Origin: Niallia sp. NCCP-28
GTDB taxonomy: Bacteria; Bacillota; Bacilli; Bacillales; Cytobacillaceae
Length of the DNA: 64,000 nt
Direction: 5' to 3'
NCBI RefSeq assembly: GCF_023168165.1
Contig: NZ_BQYJ01000002.1
Coordinates: 186,001 to 250,000, forward strand
Under the pieces are notes generated by a model. The model ran no database searches, was not told the origin of the DNA, and saw only the letters and a program-made list of their open reading frames with translations. A program made the position numbers and the translations under genes. Below, piece after piece: positions 27,927 through 39,635 of the stretch. Every line of letters starts with the position of its first letter. The stretch's first letter is position 1.

Positions 27927-28622
27927 TTGTTTAAAGAAGATCGTCCTAAACGAGTTTATCAATATTTAGTGAATTTCGGCATGTATCGCCCAAATCGCCA
28001 AACAAAAGAAATTTATGAAAAACTAGTGGAAATGAAAGTATGGGATAAAGTGCAAAATATCTTTGCAAAGTATAAAAAATTATGGAAAGGCCCAGATATC
28101 CCTATTTATATTTTTCCATTTGAGCCCCATAGAAAAAGCAAGGAAACGAAGTCTGGTGTATCATTTCCTGATAAATTATTTTTGTTTATCGGGTATATAG
28201 AAGATGATAAAGAACTAGAAGCCTTGTTGATTCATGAGTATCACCATGTATGCCGCATCCATAATCAAAAGAAACAAATAGAAGAGTATACTTTGCTAGA
28301 TTCCATTATTATGGAAGGATTGGCAGAACATGCTGTAAGGCAATATTGTGGGGAAAAATATAATGCCCATTGGTGTCAAATGTATAAAGAAAAGGAAATA
28401 CTAAAATATTGGGAAGAAGATTTCAAGGAAAATTTGAACATATTGAAAACAGAAAAATTACATGATGCATTACTTTTTGGTTTAGGACCTCATCCAGACA
28501 TGGTTGGCTACTGTTTAGGATATTATTTGGTAAGCAATTATCTGGATCAGAGAAATTCAACAGACATAACATTATTTAAGGCAGATAGTAGAGTATTCAT
28601 TCAGAAAATGCTTGATGAATAA
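27927..28622 (+). CDS. yjaZ: YjaZ-like putative zinc metalloprotease (DUF2268), 5' frameshift
   Basis: A predicted DUF2268 protein with the metalloprotease motif HEYHH and a downstream Glu in MEGLAEHAV. The in-frame sequence clearly continues upstream of TTG 27927 (GVIKTDKWLETNFSKP), but the well-placed ATG 27850, 7 bases after AAAGGAG, runs ATG-GGG-TAA. One extra G in the GGGG run would join that ATG to the rest and give about 257 aa, near the B. subtilis length of about 261. Either a base was lost here or the assembly has a homopolymer error. Coordinates cover only the certain frame. Confidence 0.7.
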   Translation: MFKEDRPKRVYQYLVNFGMYRPNRQTKEIYEKLVEMKVWDKVQNIFAKYKKLWKGPDIPIYIFPFEPHRKSKETKSGVSFPDKLFLFIGYIEDDKELEALLIHEYHHVCRIHNQKKQIEEYTLLDSIIMEGLAEHAVRQYCGEKYNAHWCQMYKEKEILKYWEEDFKENLNILKTEKLHDALLFGLGPHPDMVGYCLGYYLVSNYLDQRNSTDITLFKADSRVFIQKMLDE

Positions 28623-28656
28623 TTTGATTGTTAAGCAAGAGGATACAGCACAAATG

Positions 28657-28691
28657 ATGGAGATACATAACTTTTTATCATGCATCTCCAT
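28657..28691 (+). terminator. Hairpin after yjaZ
   Basis: ATGGAGAT and ATCTCCAT are perfect arms with a 19-base loop; no clear T tract follows, so termination strength is uncertain. The rest of the gap up to 28948 shows no gene. Confidence 0.5.
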
Positions 28692-28948
28692 TATCTGTAG
28701 CTAAGGTATTTATGAACTTGTACATATAAATAAAACAAGAGCATATAAATAGAGATAAATAGAGTTTACTAAAAAAACTGTTTGCCTATTAGTAAGGGAT
28801 AAATAGATAAAAAGAGATCAAAAAAGGGAAAAAACAATTAGTTTTATTTAAGAAGAAAATTTTAACAAAACCTTAAAAATCAGGAATAAAATGCCTGATC
28901 TATGCCCATACTGATTGACAAACAGATGTTGAAGTGAGGGGTTATAAT

Positions 28949-29695
28949 ATGCAGTATCTTCATGATGTTTGGGTAAATTGGTTTGAAGGGGAAGAAAATG
29001 GCTATAATGTTTGTCATTTTCACGAATGGAGGAAAGATGATGGAGTAGAGCTGCTGGATCAAGTTCCGCTATTAAAAATAGATTCCGTTTTATTTAACTA
29101 CATAGAAAATGATTTAGCAGAGCTGCCGCAGCAATTATTGGATGAAATATACCAGAAAGCCTATTTACGAAAAAATCACGAACGAATTCAACTTGAGTAT
29201 TGTTTTGTTGTATCAGACGGTGTAGGGATTTTGGTTGTTGATACGCTTGGATATTCGGTGCCGATTAGAAAAAGCAGAATGATACCGAGACAAGAACAAC
29301 TTGCTTATGAGTTATTAGAGAGCCAAGAAACAATTTCTTATACGTATAAAGTCAATGAAGAGCAAAAGGAATTTCATATTTTATCGCCTGAACCGGAAAT
29401 TATGAATGGACTAACGAGAAAAGAACGACAATTAAAGCAATTATTGTTTATGGCGCTAGACCAGCTTTATTCTTCAGAAAATGTAGCGGAAGTGCGATAT
29501 TGGTATACGGAGTGGAGTCCAGAACGCTATTTTGAAATTCAACGTTTAGATTTTGAGAATGCTTGGAAAGAACTATATGAGAATACCAAATATGGATGGA
29601 CTGCTAAACATGAGCAATTTTGCGAAAAATTAATAAAAGGACAGCCATTTTTTGAAAAAATGTGGGAAGTGGAAAATGGCCCACGTGTAAATTAA
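28949..29695 (+). CDS. yjbA: YjbA family protein (UPF0736)
   Basis: A 248-aa acidic cytoplasmic protein of unknown function. It is recognised as YjbA from its overall sequence ([19 protein letters not shown] at the start) and its place between yjaZ and the convergent trpS. No catalytic motif or membrane segment is visible. ATG 28949 follows a GTGAGGGG site; the frame opens slightly further back at a GTG inside that site. Confidence 0.8.
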   Translation: MQYLHDVWVNWFEGEENGYNVCHFHEWRKDDGVELLDQVPLLKIDSVLFNYIENDLAELPQQLLDEIYQKAYLRKNHERIQLEYCFVVSDGVGILVVDTLGYSVPIRKSRMIPRQEQLAYELLESQETISYTYKVNEEQKEFHILSPEPEIMNGLTRKERQLKQLLFMALDQLYSSENVAEVRYWYTEWSPERYFEIQRLDFENAWKELYENTKYGWTAKHEQFCEKLIKGQPFFEKMWEVENGPRVN

Positions 29696-29696
29696 T

Positions 29697-29733
29697 AAAA
29701 AGCTGCAGCCCTGTTAATTGGCTGCAGCTTTTT
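29697..29733. terminator. Bidirectional terminator, yjbA / trpS
   Basis: AAAAAGCTGCAGCC and GGCTGCAGCTTTTT pair perfectly around a 9-base loop between converging genes. Confidence 0.9.
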
Positions 29734-29791
29734 GCTGGATATTAAGTCTCTGTAATCGCTGTTATAACAGAATGGTAAGAAAGGAGATTTA

Positions 29792-31130
<1,339 letters not shown>

Positions 31131-31329
31131 TTTCTAAATTAAACTAATTTGCATGAAAAATCAAGAAAAGCGCAGAATTTAATTATCTAGAAGTAAAGCT
31201 ATTTTAAAAATATAACAAAAAAACTTGCTGTAGAAATGCATCAAGGAGAAAAGTTAAATATTGCAATGTTTTAATGTATTAAAATATTTCTAAATAGTAT
31301 TTTATTCTACGAAATTCTACAAAAAATTC

Positions 31330-31358
31330 TTGCAATATATTATATGCATATATATAAT
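31330..31358 (+). promoter_or_regulatory. Sigma-A promoter of the opp operon
   Basis: TTGCAA (31330-31335) and TATAAT (31353-31358) are 17 bases apart. This implies a leader of about 280 bases before oppA. The leader is AT-rich with a short TTA run near 31440 and a weak CodY-like match at 31385-31399; the rest of 31131-31646 shows no gene. Confidence 0.6.
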
Positions 31359-31646
31359 TGAAAATACGAGTGGACAGGAAATTAATATTTCAGACTATTT
31401 AAACAAAGGATGCATAACAAATACATAATTATTTGTTTATTATTATTATTATAGTAAACTATGAAAATAATATGGGGTTAAAGTGAAAATGATATTTTTC
31501 TTTTTCTTAATATAATAGGTAGGTTAAGTATATTTAAATTAACTGACTATTCTGTGAAAACACCTGGGATGTATTCTTGTTTTTTTTCTGGAGAACCTAA
31601 TTTTCGAAAGATCCACACGTGGAAAAAATATAGGGGGGTAATAACT

Positions 31647-33263
31647 ATGAAGAAAAAAACGCTTGTACTTCTTAGTCTAGTGCTTGCACTTAGTGCATTT
31701 CTTGCTGCATGCGGCGGCGGAAAAAGCGGTGATGACAAGAAAAAAGTATCACAAGATTTACGTTTGAATCTTACAACTGAACCATTTTCTTTAAACCCTG
31801 GTTTAGCGAATGATTCTGCATCAGGTAACGTATTGCGTCAAACATTTGACGGTTTAACTCGAATCGGCAAAGATGGAGAGCCGGAAAACGCAATCGCTGA
31901 AGACATTCAAGTATCAGATGACCAAAAAACATATACATTCAAACTTCGTGATGCAAAATGGACAAACGGTGATGCAGTAACTGCAGAAGATTTCGTTTAT
32001 GCTTGGAAATGGGCATTAGATCCTAAAAATGAATCACAATATGCTTATCAATTGTACTACATCAAAGGCGCTGAAGCTGCTAACATGGGCAAAGGCAAAT
32101 TGGATGATGTAGCAGTAAAAGCAGTAGATGATAAAACATTAGAAGTAACGCTTGCGAACCCAACACCATATTTCACTCAATTAACAGCATTTTATACTTA
32201 TTTGCCTGTTAACCATAAAGTAGCTGAAGCAAATCCAGACTGGTACAAAGATGCTGGCGATGATTATGTTTCAAACGGACCATTCAAAATGACTACATGG
32301 AAACACTCAGAACAAATCGTTCTTGAGAAAAATGATACTTACTGGGATAAAGATACTGTAAAACTTGATTCTGTTGAGTTTTCAATGATCAATGATCCAA
32401 ATACTACATTAAGCATGTTTGATAATGATGAATTAGATCGTGCTGGAGCTCCTTTTGATACAGTGCCAACTGATTCTATGAAAGCTTTAAAAGATAAAGG
32501 TACACTGCAAACACAAGCAATTGCTGGTACTTACTGGTATAAATTTAATACAGAAGTAAAACCATTAAACAACGTAAATATTCGTAAAGCATTAACATAT
32601 GCAATTGATCGTCAATCTATTGTTGATCAGATTACACAAGGTGGACAAATTCCAGCAATGGCAGCTGTTCCTCCAAGTATGTTTGCTGAAAATGAAAAAG
32701 GCTATTTTAAAGATAATGATGTAGCTGCAGCTAAAGAAGCATTAGCAAAAGGATTAAAAGAATTAGGCTTAAAAGATGCATCTGAATTACCTGCAATCAC
32801 TTTATCTTATAATACAGATGAAGCACATGCGAAAATTGCACAGGCAGTTCAAGATATGTGGAAAAAGAATTTAGGAATCAACGTTAAATTAGGAAACGAA
32901 GAATGGGCAGTTTATATTGATAAACTACATTCTGGAGATTACCAAATTGGACGTATGGGCTGGTTAGGCGACTTTAACGATGCAATCAACTTCCTTGAGT
33001 TATACCGCGACAAAAAAGGCGGAAATAATGATACAAACTGGGAAAATGCAGAGTTCAAAAAACTTCTTGTTGATTCTCAAACAGAAACAGATTCAACTAA
33101 ACGTCAACAAATGTTAAAAGATGCAGAAACAATTCTTATGAATGAGCTTCCAATTGCTCCTATCTACTTCTACACAGATAGCTGGGTACAAAAAGACAAC
33201 CTTAAAGGCATTGTAATTTCTGGTCTTGGTGATGCTCAATTAAAATGGGCGTATTTCGAATAA
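31647..33263 (+). CDS. oppA: Oligopeptide-binding lipoprotein OppA
   Basis: Extracellular solute-binding protein of the oligopeptide ABC importer, anchored by lipid. The 538-aa protein has a signal peptide ending in the lipobox LAAC (Cys about residue 21), followed by family-5 substrate-binding sequence (LRDAKWTNGDAVTAEDFVYA). In bacilli Opp imports Phr-type signal peptides and food peptides. ATG 31647 follows AGGGGGG; the open frame upstream is leader. Confidence 0.93.
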   Translation: MKKKTLVLLSLVLALSAFLAACGGGKSGDDKKKVSQDLRLNLTTEPFSLNPGLANDSASGNVLRQTFDGLTRIGKDGEPENAIAEDIQVSDDQKTYTFKLRDAKWTNGDAVTAEDFVYAWKWALDPKNESQYAYQLYYIKGAEAANMGKGKLDDVAVKAVDDKTLEVTLANPTPYFTQLTAFYTYLPVNHKVAEANPDWYKDAGDDYVSNGPFKMTTWKHSEQIVLEKNDTYWDKDTVKLDSVEFSMINDPNTTLSMFDNDELDRAGAPFDTVPTDSMKALKDKGTLQTQAIAGTYWYKFNTEVKPLNNVNIRKALTYAIDRQSIVDQITQGGQIPAMAAVPPSMFAENEKGYFKDNDVAAAKEALAKGLKELGLKDASELPAITLSYNTDEAHAKIAQAVQDMWKKNLGINVKLGNEEWAVYIDKLHSGDYQIGRMGWLGDFNDAINFLELYRDKKGGNNDTNWENAEFKKLLVDSQTETDSTKRQQMLKDAETILMNELPIAPIYFYTDSWVQKDNLKGIVISGLGDAQLKWAYFE

Positions 33264-33283
33264 TAAAGTAAATTAAAAGTTAA

Positions 33284-33320
33284 AAGGTATATGGAGCAAT
33301 AGCTTCATATACCTTCCTTT
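33284..33320 (+). terminator. Attenuating hairpin between oppA and oppB
   Basis: AAGGTATATGGAGC pairs with GCTTCATATACCTT (33302-33315) around AATA, with a short T-rich tail. A partial terminator here would make oppA transcripts exceed oppBCDF, fitting the higher need for binding protein. Confidence 0.65.
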
Positions 33321-33358
33321 CTAATTGGAGCTAATTAGAAAATAATGGAGGTTAAACC

Positions 33359-34294
33359 ATGATAAAGTATTTGACAAGACGTCTGCTGTTTATGATTCTG
33401 TCTTTACTGCTTATTGTTACAGCAACGTTTTTCTTCATGCGCTTGGCACCAGGTAATCCATTTACATCAGAAAAGCAGCTGCCGCCAGCGATTGAAGCTA
33501 ATTTAAATGAGCACTATGGATTAAATGACCCATGGTATGTACAGTACGGAGAATATTTACTACGAATAGTACAGTGGGATTTTGGCCCATCTTTTAAATA
33601 TAAAAGTCAAACAGTAAACGATTTAATTAATGAAGGTTTCCCAGTTTCTTTAGTATTAGGGCTTGAAGCGATATTTATTGCTTTAGCTGTTGGGGTAACA
33701 TTGGGAATTATCGCAGCATTAAAACATAATAAATGGCAAGACTATTTAGCAATGATTATTGCAGTACTAGGGATTTCTGTGCCTTCTTTTATAATGGCGG
33801 CCTTTTTGCAATATATATTTGCAATAAAATTAGGCTGGTTCCCAGTTGCAAGATGGGGAACATTCTCTCAAAGCGTGCTTCCGGCAATCGCACTTGCTGC
33901 AGGACCAACAGCATTTATTGCAAGGCTAACTCGATCTTCTATGCTTGAAGTGCTAAACAATGATTATATTAAAACTGCAAAAGCAAAAGGTCTAGGAGAG
34001 TTTGTTATAACAGTGAAGCATACTATTAGAAATGCAATTCTTCCAGTTGTATCTTATATGGGACCATTATCAGCAGGGGTTGTAACAGGAAGTTTTGTTA
34101 TTGAAAAAATCTTTGGTATTCCAGGGCTTGGCGCTCACTTTGTAAAAAGTATCGGAAACCGTGACTATACAGTTATTATGGGTGTAACAGTATTCTATAG
34201 TATTATCCTATTAGTATCTGTTCTTCTTGTCGATATCTTGTATGGATTAATCGATCCGCGCATTAAATTAGCTGGCGGGAAGAAAGGAGAGTAA
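33359..34294 (+). CDS. oppB: Oligopeptide ABC transporter permease OppB
   Basis: Inner-membrane permease. The 311-aa protein has about six membrane segments; the large N-terminal outside loop (residues 30-100) and the binding-protein-dependent transport motif around [20 protein letters not shown] mark the family. TGGAGG precedes ATG 33359. Confidence 0.93.
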   Translation: MIKYLTRRLLFMILSLLLIVTATFFFMRLAPGNPFTSEKQLPPAIEANLNEHYGLNDPWYVQYGEYLLRIVQWDFGPSFKYKSQTVNDLINEGFPVSLVLGLEAIFIALAVGVTLGIIAALKHNKWQDYLAMIIAVLGISVPSFIMAAFLQYIFAIKLGWFPVARWGTFSQSVLPAIALAAGPTAFIARLTRSSMLEVLNNDYIKTAKAKGLGEFVITVKHTIRNAILPVVSYMGPLSAGVVTGSFVIEKIFGIPGLGAHFVKSIGNRDYTVIMGVTVFYSIILLVSVLLVDILYGLIDPRIKLAGGKKGE

Positions 34295-34296
34295 GC

Positions 34297-35214
34297 ATGC
34301 AGCAAATTTCAAAGGATAAATTTAAAGTAGTAGGCAACAGCAGAATAGAGGCCGAAAAAATTACGAAACCTAGTCTTTCTTTCTGGAAAGATGTTTTTAT
34401 GCGTTTCAGAAAAAATAAACTTGCTATTTCAGGGCTAGTGATATTAATTATTCTTATTGTTATGGCACTTATTGGTCCATTACTAACGCCGTATAATTAT
34501 TATCAAAACGATTTAATGAAAGCAAATCAACCTCCAAGTGCTGAGCATTATTTTGGTACAGATGATCTTGGGCGGGATATGTTTGCACGTATCTGGTATG
34601 GTGCAAAAATTTCATTGTTTATCGGAATTGCAGCAGCTTTAATTGACTTGGCAATTGGTGTAATTTGGGGAGGTATTTCCGGTTATAAAGGCGGCAAAAC
34701 AGATGAAGTGATGATGCGTATTGCCGATGTGTTATATGGGATTCCATACTTATTATTAGTAATTCTATTAATGGTTGTCCTTGGGCAAGGATTGGGAACA
34801 ATGATTCTTGCTATGAGTATCACTGGGTGGATTAATATGGCTCGTATTGTACGTGGACAGGTATTATCCTTAAAAAATCAAGAATACATTTTAGCTTCCA
34901 GAACATTAGGTTCAGGGATTACAAGAATTATGAGCAAACATTTAATTCCGAATGCAATGGGACCAATCTTAGTTACATTAACATTAACAGTTCCAACTGC
35001 AATTTTTACAGAGGCATTTTTAAGCTATTTGGGATTAGGCTTAACGCCGCCATTAGCAAGTTGGGGGACAATGGCAAATGATGGGATTTCTGCTATGACG
35101 TATTATCCATGGCGCTTATTTTTCCCAGCTATGTTTATTTGTTTAACTATCTTTGCATTTAACGTTATTGGCGACGGAATTCGCGATGCATTAGATCCAA
35201 GACAACGTAAGTAA
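34297..35214 (+). CDS. oppC: Oligopeptide ABC transporter permease OppC
   Basis: Partner permease of OppB. The 305-aa protein has an N-terminal cytoplasmic tail, about six membrane segments and YFGTDDLGRDMFARIWYGA, typical of the family. It begins 2 bases after the oppB stop with AAAGGAGA as ribosome site. Confidence 0.93.
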   Translation: MQQISKDKFKVVGNSRIEAEKITKPSLSFWKDVFMRFRKNKLAISGLVILIILIVMALIGPLLTPYNYYQNDLMKANQPPSAEHYFGTDDLGRDMFARIWYGAKISLFIGIAAALIDLAIGVIWGGISGYKGGKTDEVMMRIADVLYGIPYLLLVILLMVVLGQGLGTMILAMSITGWINMARIVRGQVLSLKNQEYILASRTLGSGITRIMSKHLIPNAMGPILVTLTLTVPTAIFTEAFLSYLGLGLTPPLASWGTMANDGISAMTYYPWRLFFPAMFICLTIFAFNVIGDGIRDALDPRQRK

Positions 35215-35226
35215 GGAGTGAGATAG

Positions 35227-36303
35227 ATGGAAAAATTATTAGAAGTAAAAGATTTAAAGGTCTCATTCCATACGTATGGAGGAGAAGTGCAAGCAGTGCG
35301 CGGTGTTTCCTTTGATTTATATAAAGGAGAAACATTGGCAATCGTAGGAGAATCAGGTTCTGGAAAGAGTGTAACATCTCAAACATTAATGAAACTGATT
35401 CCAATGCCTCCAGGGGAGATTAAAGGCGGGCAAATTTTGTTTAATGGAGTCGATATTGTTCCAAAAACAGAAAAGCAAATGCAGCAAATTCGCGGAAAAG
35501 AAATGAGTATGATTTTCCAAGACCCAATGACATCATTGAATCCGACGATGCGCATTGGAAATCAAATTATGGAAGTATTGATTAAACATCAAAATATGTC
35601 CAAAGATGCTGCGAAAAAAAGAGCAATTGAATTGTTGACACTTGTAGGGATTGCCATGCCTGAAAAGCGTGTTAATCAATATCCCCATGAGTTTTCTGGC
35701 GGTATGAGACAACGGGCAATGATCGCTATCGCATTGGCAGCGAACCCTCATTTGCTGATTGCTGATGAACCGACGACAGCACTAGATGTAACAATTCAAG
35801 CGCAAATTCTTGATTTAATGAAAGAACTGCAAAATAAATTAGAAACAAGCATCATCTTTATTACCCATGATCTTGGTGTTGTAGCAAATGTTGCTGATCG
35901 GGTAGCTGTAATGTATGCTGGACAAATTGTAGAAATGGGAACTGTTGATGAAATTTTCTATGATCCAAGACATCCATATACATGGGGACTTTTAGCATCT
36001 ATGCCGAGTTTGGATAATGATGATCAAACAGAATTGGCAGCTATTCCTGGAACACCGCCAGATTTAACACATCCGCCGGTTGGAGATGCGTTTGCGGCAA
36101 GAAATCCATATGCTTTGGCAATTGATTTTGAACAAGAACCGCCTGTTTATCAAGTGTCGGAAACTCATTTTGTGAAGTCTTGGCTATTGCATCCAGATGC
36201 TCCAAATGTTGAGCCGCCTGCATCTGTTAAAGAAAAAATTCGTCCGTTAGCCTCTAATTTTGCAAAACCAGTACTAGTAGAGGGGGATAAAATCAATGGC
36301 TGA
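35227..36303 (+). CDS. oppD: Oligopeptide ABC transporter ATPase OppD
   Basis: One of two ATPases that power the importer. The 358-aa protein has Walker A GESGSGKS near residue 41, the signature FSGGMRQR, Walker B LLIADEPTTALD and a C-terminal oligopeptide/dipeptide extension with HPYTWGLLAS. It overlaps oppF by 8 bases. Confidence 0.93.
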   Translation: MEKLLEVKDLKVSFHTYGGEVQAVRGVSFDLYKGETLAIVGESGSGKSVTSQTLMKLIPMPPGEIKGGQILFNGVDIVPKTEKQMQQIRGKEMSMIFQDPMTSLNPTMRIGNQIMEVLIKHQNMSKDAAKKRAIELLTLVGIAMPEKRVNQYPHEFSGGMRQRAMIAIALAANPHLLIADEPTTALDVTIQAQILDLMKELQNKLETSIIFITHDLGVVANVADRVAVMYAGQIVEMGTVDEIFYDPRHPYTWGLLASMPSLDNDDQTELAAIPGTPPDLTHPPVGDAFAARNPYALAIDFEQEPPVYQVSETHFVKSWLLHPDAPNVEPPASVKEKIRPLASNFAKPVLVEGDKING

Positions 36304-37231
36304 GAAACTACTTGAAATTAAACATTTAAAACAGCATTTCAATGTGGGAAGACCAAATTTAGTAAAAGCAGTTGATGATGTGACATTCGACATTTATAAA
36401 GGGGAAACACTTGGACTTGTTGGAGAATCGGGCTGCGGCAAATCAACAACAGGAAGAACGATTATCCGTTTATATGAAGCAACAGGTGGAGAAGTTTTAT
36501 TTAATGGAGAAAATGTGCACGGGAAAAAATCAAAAGCAGATTTGAAAAAATTCAACCGCAAAATGCAAATGATTTTCCAAGATCCTTACGCTTCTTTAAA
36601 CCCAAGAATGACTGTTGCTGATATTATTGCAGAGGGAATCGATATTCATGGCTTAGCAAAAACGAAACAAGAGCGTATGGAAAGGGTATATGAGCTGCTT
36701 AATACAGTTGGTTTAAATAAAGAGCATGCCAACCGTTATCCTCATGAGTTTTCCGGCGGACAAAGACAGCGTATTGGAATTGCAAGAGCGCTTGCTGTTG
36801 ATCCAGATTTCATTATTGCGGATGAACCGATTTCAGCTTTGGACGTTTCTATTCAGGCGCAGGTTGTTAACTTAATGAAAAAACTTCAAAAAGAAAAAGG
36901 ATTAACGTATTTATTTATTGCCCATGATTTATCCATGGTAAAATATATAAGCGATCGAATTGGCGTAATGTATTTCGGCAAATTGGTGGAACTTGCACCA
37001 GCAGATGATCTATATAATAATCCAATTCATCCATATACGAAATCTCTTTTATCTGCCATTCCTTTGCCAGATCCTGAAACAGAGCGTACTCGTAAAAGAA
37101 CAACTTATGATCCTCGTGTTCATCAATATAAAGAAGGCGAAGAAGTAAAAATGCGTGAAATAAGACCAGGTCATTTTGTTTATTGTTCAGAAGCAGAATT
37201 TAAAAAATACCAGGCACAATATAAAGATTAA
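36296..37231 (+). CDS. oppF: Oligopeptide ABC transporter ATPase OppF
   Basis: Second ATPase. The 311-aa protein has Walker A GESGCGKS near residue 43, signature FSGGQRQRIGIARAL, Walker B FIIADEPISALD and the C-terminal peptide-transporter extension. The Cys near its end (VYCSEAEF) may belong to the iron-sulfur site seen in some family members, but other ligands are not clear. Confidence 0.93.
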   Translation: MAEKLLEIKHLKQHFNVGRPNLVKAVDDVTFDIYKGETLGLVGESGCGKSTTGRTIIRLYEATGGEVLFNGENVHGKKSKADLKKFNRKMQMIFQDPYASLNPRMTVADIIAEGIDIHGLAKTKQERMERVYELLNTVGLNKEHANRYPHEFSGGQRQRIGIARALAVDPDFIIADEPISALDVSIQAQVVNLMKKLQKEKGLTYLFIAHDLSMVKYISDRIGVMYFGKLVELAPADDLYNNPIHPYTKSLLSAIPLPDPETERTRKRTTYDPRVHQYKEGEEVKMREIRPGHFVYCSEAEFKKYQAQYKD

Positions 37232-37233
37232 CC

Positions 37234-37271
37234 AATAACGATCTCTAGATATGAGATCGTTATTTTTTTAT
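37234..37271 (+). terminator. Terminator of the opp operon
   Basis: AATAACGATCTC and GAGATCGTTATT are perfect 12-base arms around a 7-base loop, then TTTTTTA. The remaining gap to 37534 has no clear gene. Confidence 0.92.
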
Positions 37272-37534
37272 GTCTAATAAGCTTTAAAAAATAGTCCTGG
37301 TAACTTGCTGGCTGCTTTTTGAGTGCGATCCTAGAGAAACATCCCTTTGACTCGCCTTTTTCGCAGAAATCTCACACCTTTACTTCCAATCAATAAAGGA
37401 GCAAAATCATCAATGAACTTTAACATAGCAAGAAAAATAAAAAAGAAGGAAGCTATTTTAAAGATGATTAGGGTATGTTAATAATAGATAATACATAAAG
37501 TGAATTTTAAATCATGTAATAAGGAGTTTTATTT

Positions 37535-38110
37535 ATGCATTGGTATGATAAATTAAATGAATATTTTCCAATCGAGGAAATGAAATCACAAGATCATATG
37601 GAGACATTGCTGGAGGATTTTCCAGAGCTGTATCATAAAGACGAGGGGAAATACCATGTGTTGATGTATGTAGAAGCGGATGAGTTTGTTTTTATAGACT
37701 ATCTATTTGTATCAGCCGAGTCAAGAGGGATGGGAATTGGCCATCAGCTAATAGAAAAATTAAAAGGGAAAAATAAACCGATCATTTTAGAAGTGGAGCC
37801 TGTCAATTATAAAGATTCAGACACTAAAAAAAGATTGATGTTTTATCAGCGAGAAGGCTTTCAACATGCATCTTCTATCGGGTATAAAAGAAAGTCATTG
37901 GCAACTAAAGAAATTAATGAGATGGAAATTTTGTATTGGGCTCCAAATGAAGAAGGAGAAGAGGTTGTTTTACAAGCGCTAGTGAAAACTTATAAAAAAA
38001 TTCATACGTATAAAGATACACATTTTTATGGGGAGCCGTATGAGCCTGCGGATGAAGCAATTCAAATAAATGCTGAAGATAAAAGAAAAGATATTTTTGA
38101 TGAAATTTGA
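37535..38110 (+). CDS. yjbC: YjbC, GNAT-family protein
   Basis: A 191-aa acetyltransferase-fold protein with the acetyl-CoA loop SRGMGIGHQLIEKL near residue 70. The acceptor is unknown. Sequence and place just before spx match YjbC of B. subtilis, where spx can be read through from yjbC. Here a 511-base gap separates them. AAGGAG precedes ATG 37535. Confidence 0.85.
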   Translation: MHWYDKLNEYFPIEEMKSQDHMETLLEDFPELYHKDEGKYHVLMYVEADEFVFIDYLFVSAESRGMGIGHQLIEKLKGKNKPIILEVEPVNYKDSDTKKRLMFYQREGFQHASSIGYKRKSLATKEINEMEILYWAPNEEGEEVVLQALVKTYKKIHTYKDTHFYGEPYEPADEAIQINAEDKRKDIFDEI

Positions 38111-38621
38111 CTAATAATGTAAAAGTTTTAAAAATAGTATGTATGTTTCTATCATATTTTCAATGAAATTGTCGTAATTGAGAATCTATTTAGTTGGTTT
38201 ATAAAATAAGTAGGACGGGTATAAAAAAGTAGCAGTTTTTAAAATAATAAAAAAACAAAAAAAAAATAATATTTAATAATAAAAATGAAACCTTTTTCTA
38301 TCTTAATCGTCTATATTAATAAGTTAAAAATAAACAGAGGAATTCTGTGGAAAAAGTGCAGAATTCTCCAAAATAAAAGGAGGAAATCACAGCAAAAAGT
38401 ATAAATGATAAGCAGATGGAACTTTTCCGAAATTGTTTGCATAATTGACTGATGATATTAAAAAAACATATACCAAAATATATATAATTAGTGTATAATA
38501 TTTAATATAAATTACTTGATTAAATTAATTACAATTTAATAATATATAATATTCAAGTGTTTATACTATTTTAAAATTATTTCCATTACATGTCTAAATA
38601 AAGGGAGCGTGAATTTGTAAA
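38111..38621 (+). promoter_or_regulatory. Long AT-rich control region of spx
   Basis: No gene is evident. GAATTCTG (38340-38347) and CAGAATTC (38359-38366) form a hairpin or operator. Promoter-like pairs include TTGACT (38445-38450) with TATACC (38469-38474), spaced 18, and a TATAAT at 38494-38499 without a good -35. B. subtilis spx has several promoters in the matching place; individual sigma factors cannot be assigned here. Confidence 0.4.
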
Positions 38622-39017
38622 ATGGTAACATTATACACTTCACCAAGTTGTACATCCTGCAGAAAAGCAAAAGCATGGTTAGAAGAACATGATATAGCTT
38701 ATAAAGAAAGAAACATTTTTTCTGAACCATTATCTATCGAAGAAATCAAAGAGATTCTTCGCATGACAGAAGATGGAACAGACGAAATTATTTCAACAAG
38801 AAGCAAAACATTTCAAAAATTAAATGTAAATTTAGAAACGATGCCATTACAAGATCTATTTGGATTAATTAAAGATAATCCAGGGCTGTTGCGTCGTCCT
38901 ATTATCATTGACGAGAAAAGACTTCAAGTTGGATATAACGAGGATGAAATTCGTCGTTTCTTGCCAAGAAAAGTACGCACATTCCAATTGCGTGAAGCGC
39001 AGCGTTTAGTAAATTAA
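38622..39017 (+). CDS. spx: Spx, thiol-stress transcription regulator
   Basis: A 131-aa ArsC-fold regulator that binds the alpha C-terminal domain of RNA polymerase. The redox switch is C10-T-S-C13 in [10 protein letters not shown], and [20 protein letters not shown] follows in the C-terminal half. Cell levels are set by ClpXP with the adaptor SpxH, encoded at 45819-46694 in this window. AAAGGGAG precedes the ATG. Confidence 0.96.
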   Translation: MVTLYTSPSCTSCRKAKAWLEEHDIAYKERNIFSEPLSIEEIKEILRMTEDGTDEIISTRSKTFQKLNVNLETMPLQDLFGLIKDNPGLLRRPIIIDEKRLQVGYNEDEIRRFLPRKVRTFQLREAQRLVN

Positions 39018-39037
39018 TAAAGTATATAATTTATAGG

Positions 39038-39090
39038 GTCTGACGGGTTTCTATCTTTTGTGTTTTGGATAGAAGAGTCAGGCCTTTTCA
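39038..39090 (+). terminator. Terminator of spx
   Basis: GGTCTGAC (39038-39045) pairs with GTCAGGCC (39078-39085), with an inner TTCTATC/GATAGAA stem, then TTTTC. Confidence 0.8.
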
Positions 39091-39484
39091 TATATATAGT
39101 ATGCAGAATGCAAGCAGAGAATGATAAAAACACACATTAAATTTGTGAAGAAAGATTGTTTTTGATAAAATACAAGAAATAAAAGCAACTTATTTTTATC
39201 ATATATTCACGGTCTTTTGATTCCTTCTCAAGGATAATAAGAGAAAAGGCGAGATTTAGGCAGAAACTTGTACACAAAGGCATGATTGAAGGTTCACTTT
39301 ATGTATTCCTTGCCTTTAATATTTTTAATATTCCTTTAAAAGCTGCAAGGATTGAAATTATTAGGAACGGCTATAATACTAAATATAATTCTTTTTGAAT
39401 AGGTTAGTTAATATAAATAAGTAAGAAGAAAGTTTAAATAGGCGAATAATGGTTTTTAAAATTCTCAGTATATTTTAATTCCCT

Positions 39485-39512
39485 TTGCATCACTTTTGTC
39501 ATAAAATATAGA
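39485..39512 (+). promoter_or_regulatory. Possible promoter of mecA
   Basis: TTGCAT and TATAGA are 16 bases apart, giving a leader of about 115 bases. The rest of 39091-39635 is AT-rich with no gene I can support. Confidence 0.4.
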
Positions 39513-39635
39513 AGTACAAGGTACAAAATACGGAAATGACTAAGTACGAATATGATAAATTGGGTAAAGAGTAACTAAATTATCTGTATGGGGGTATTAG
39601 TCCCTTCCATCATAGCCTGAAGGGAGTTTTGCAGA

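Noticed and set aside
31440-31455. TTA-repeat tract as CRISPR or VNTR
   Set aside because: Only a few trinucleotides; no spacer-repeat structure anywhere in the window.
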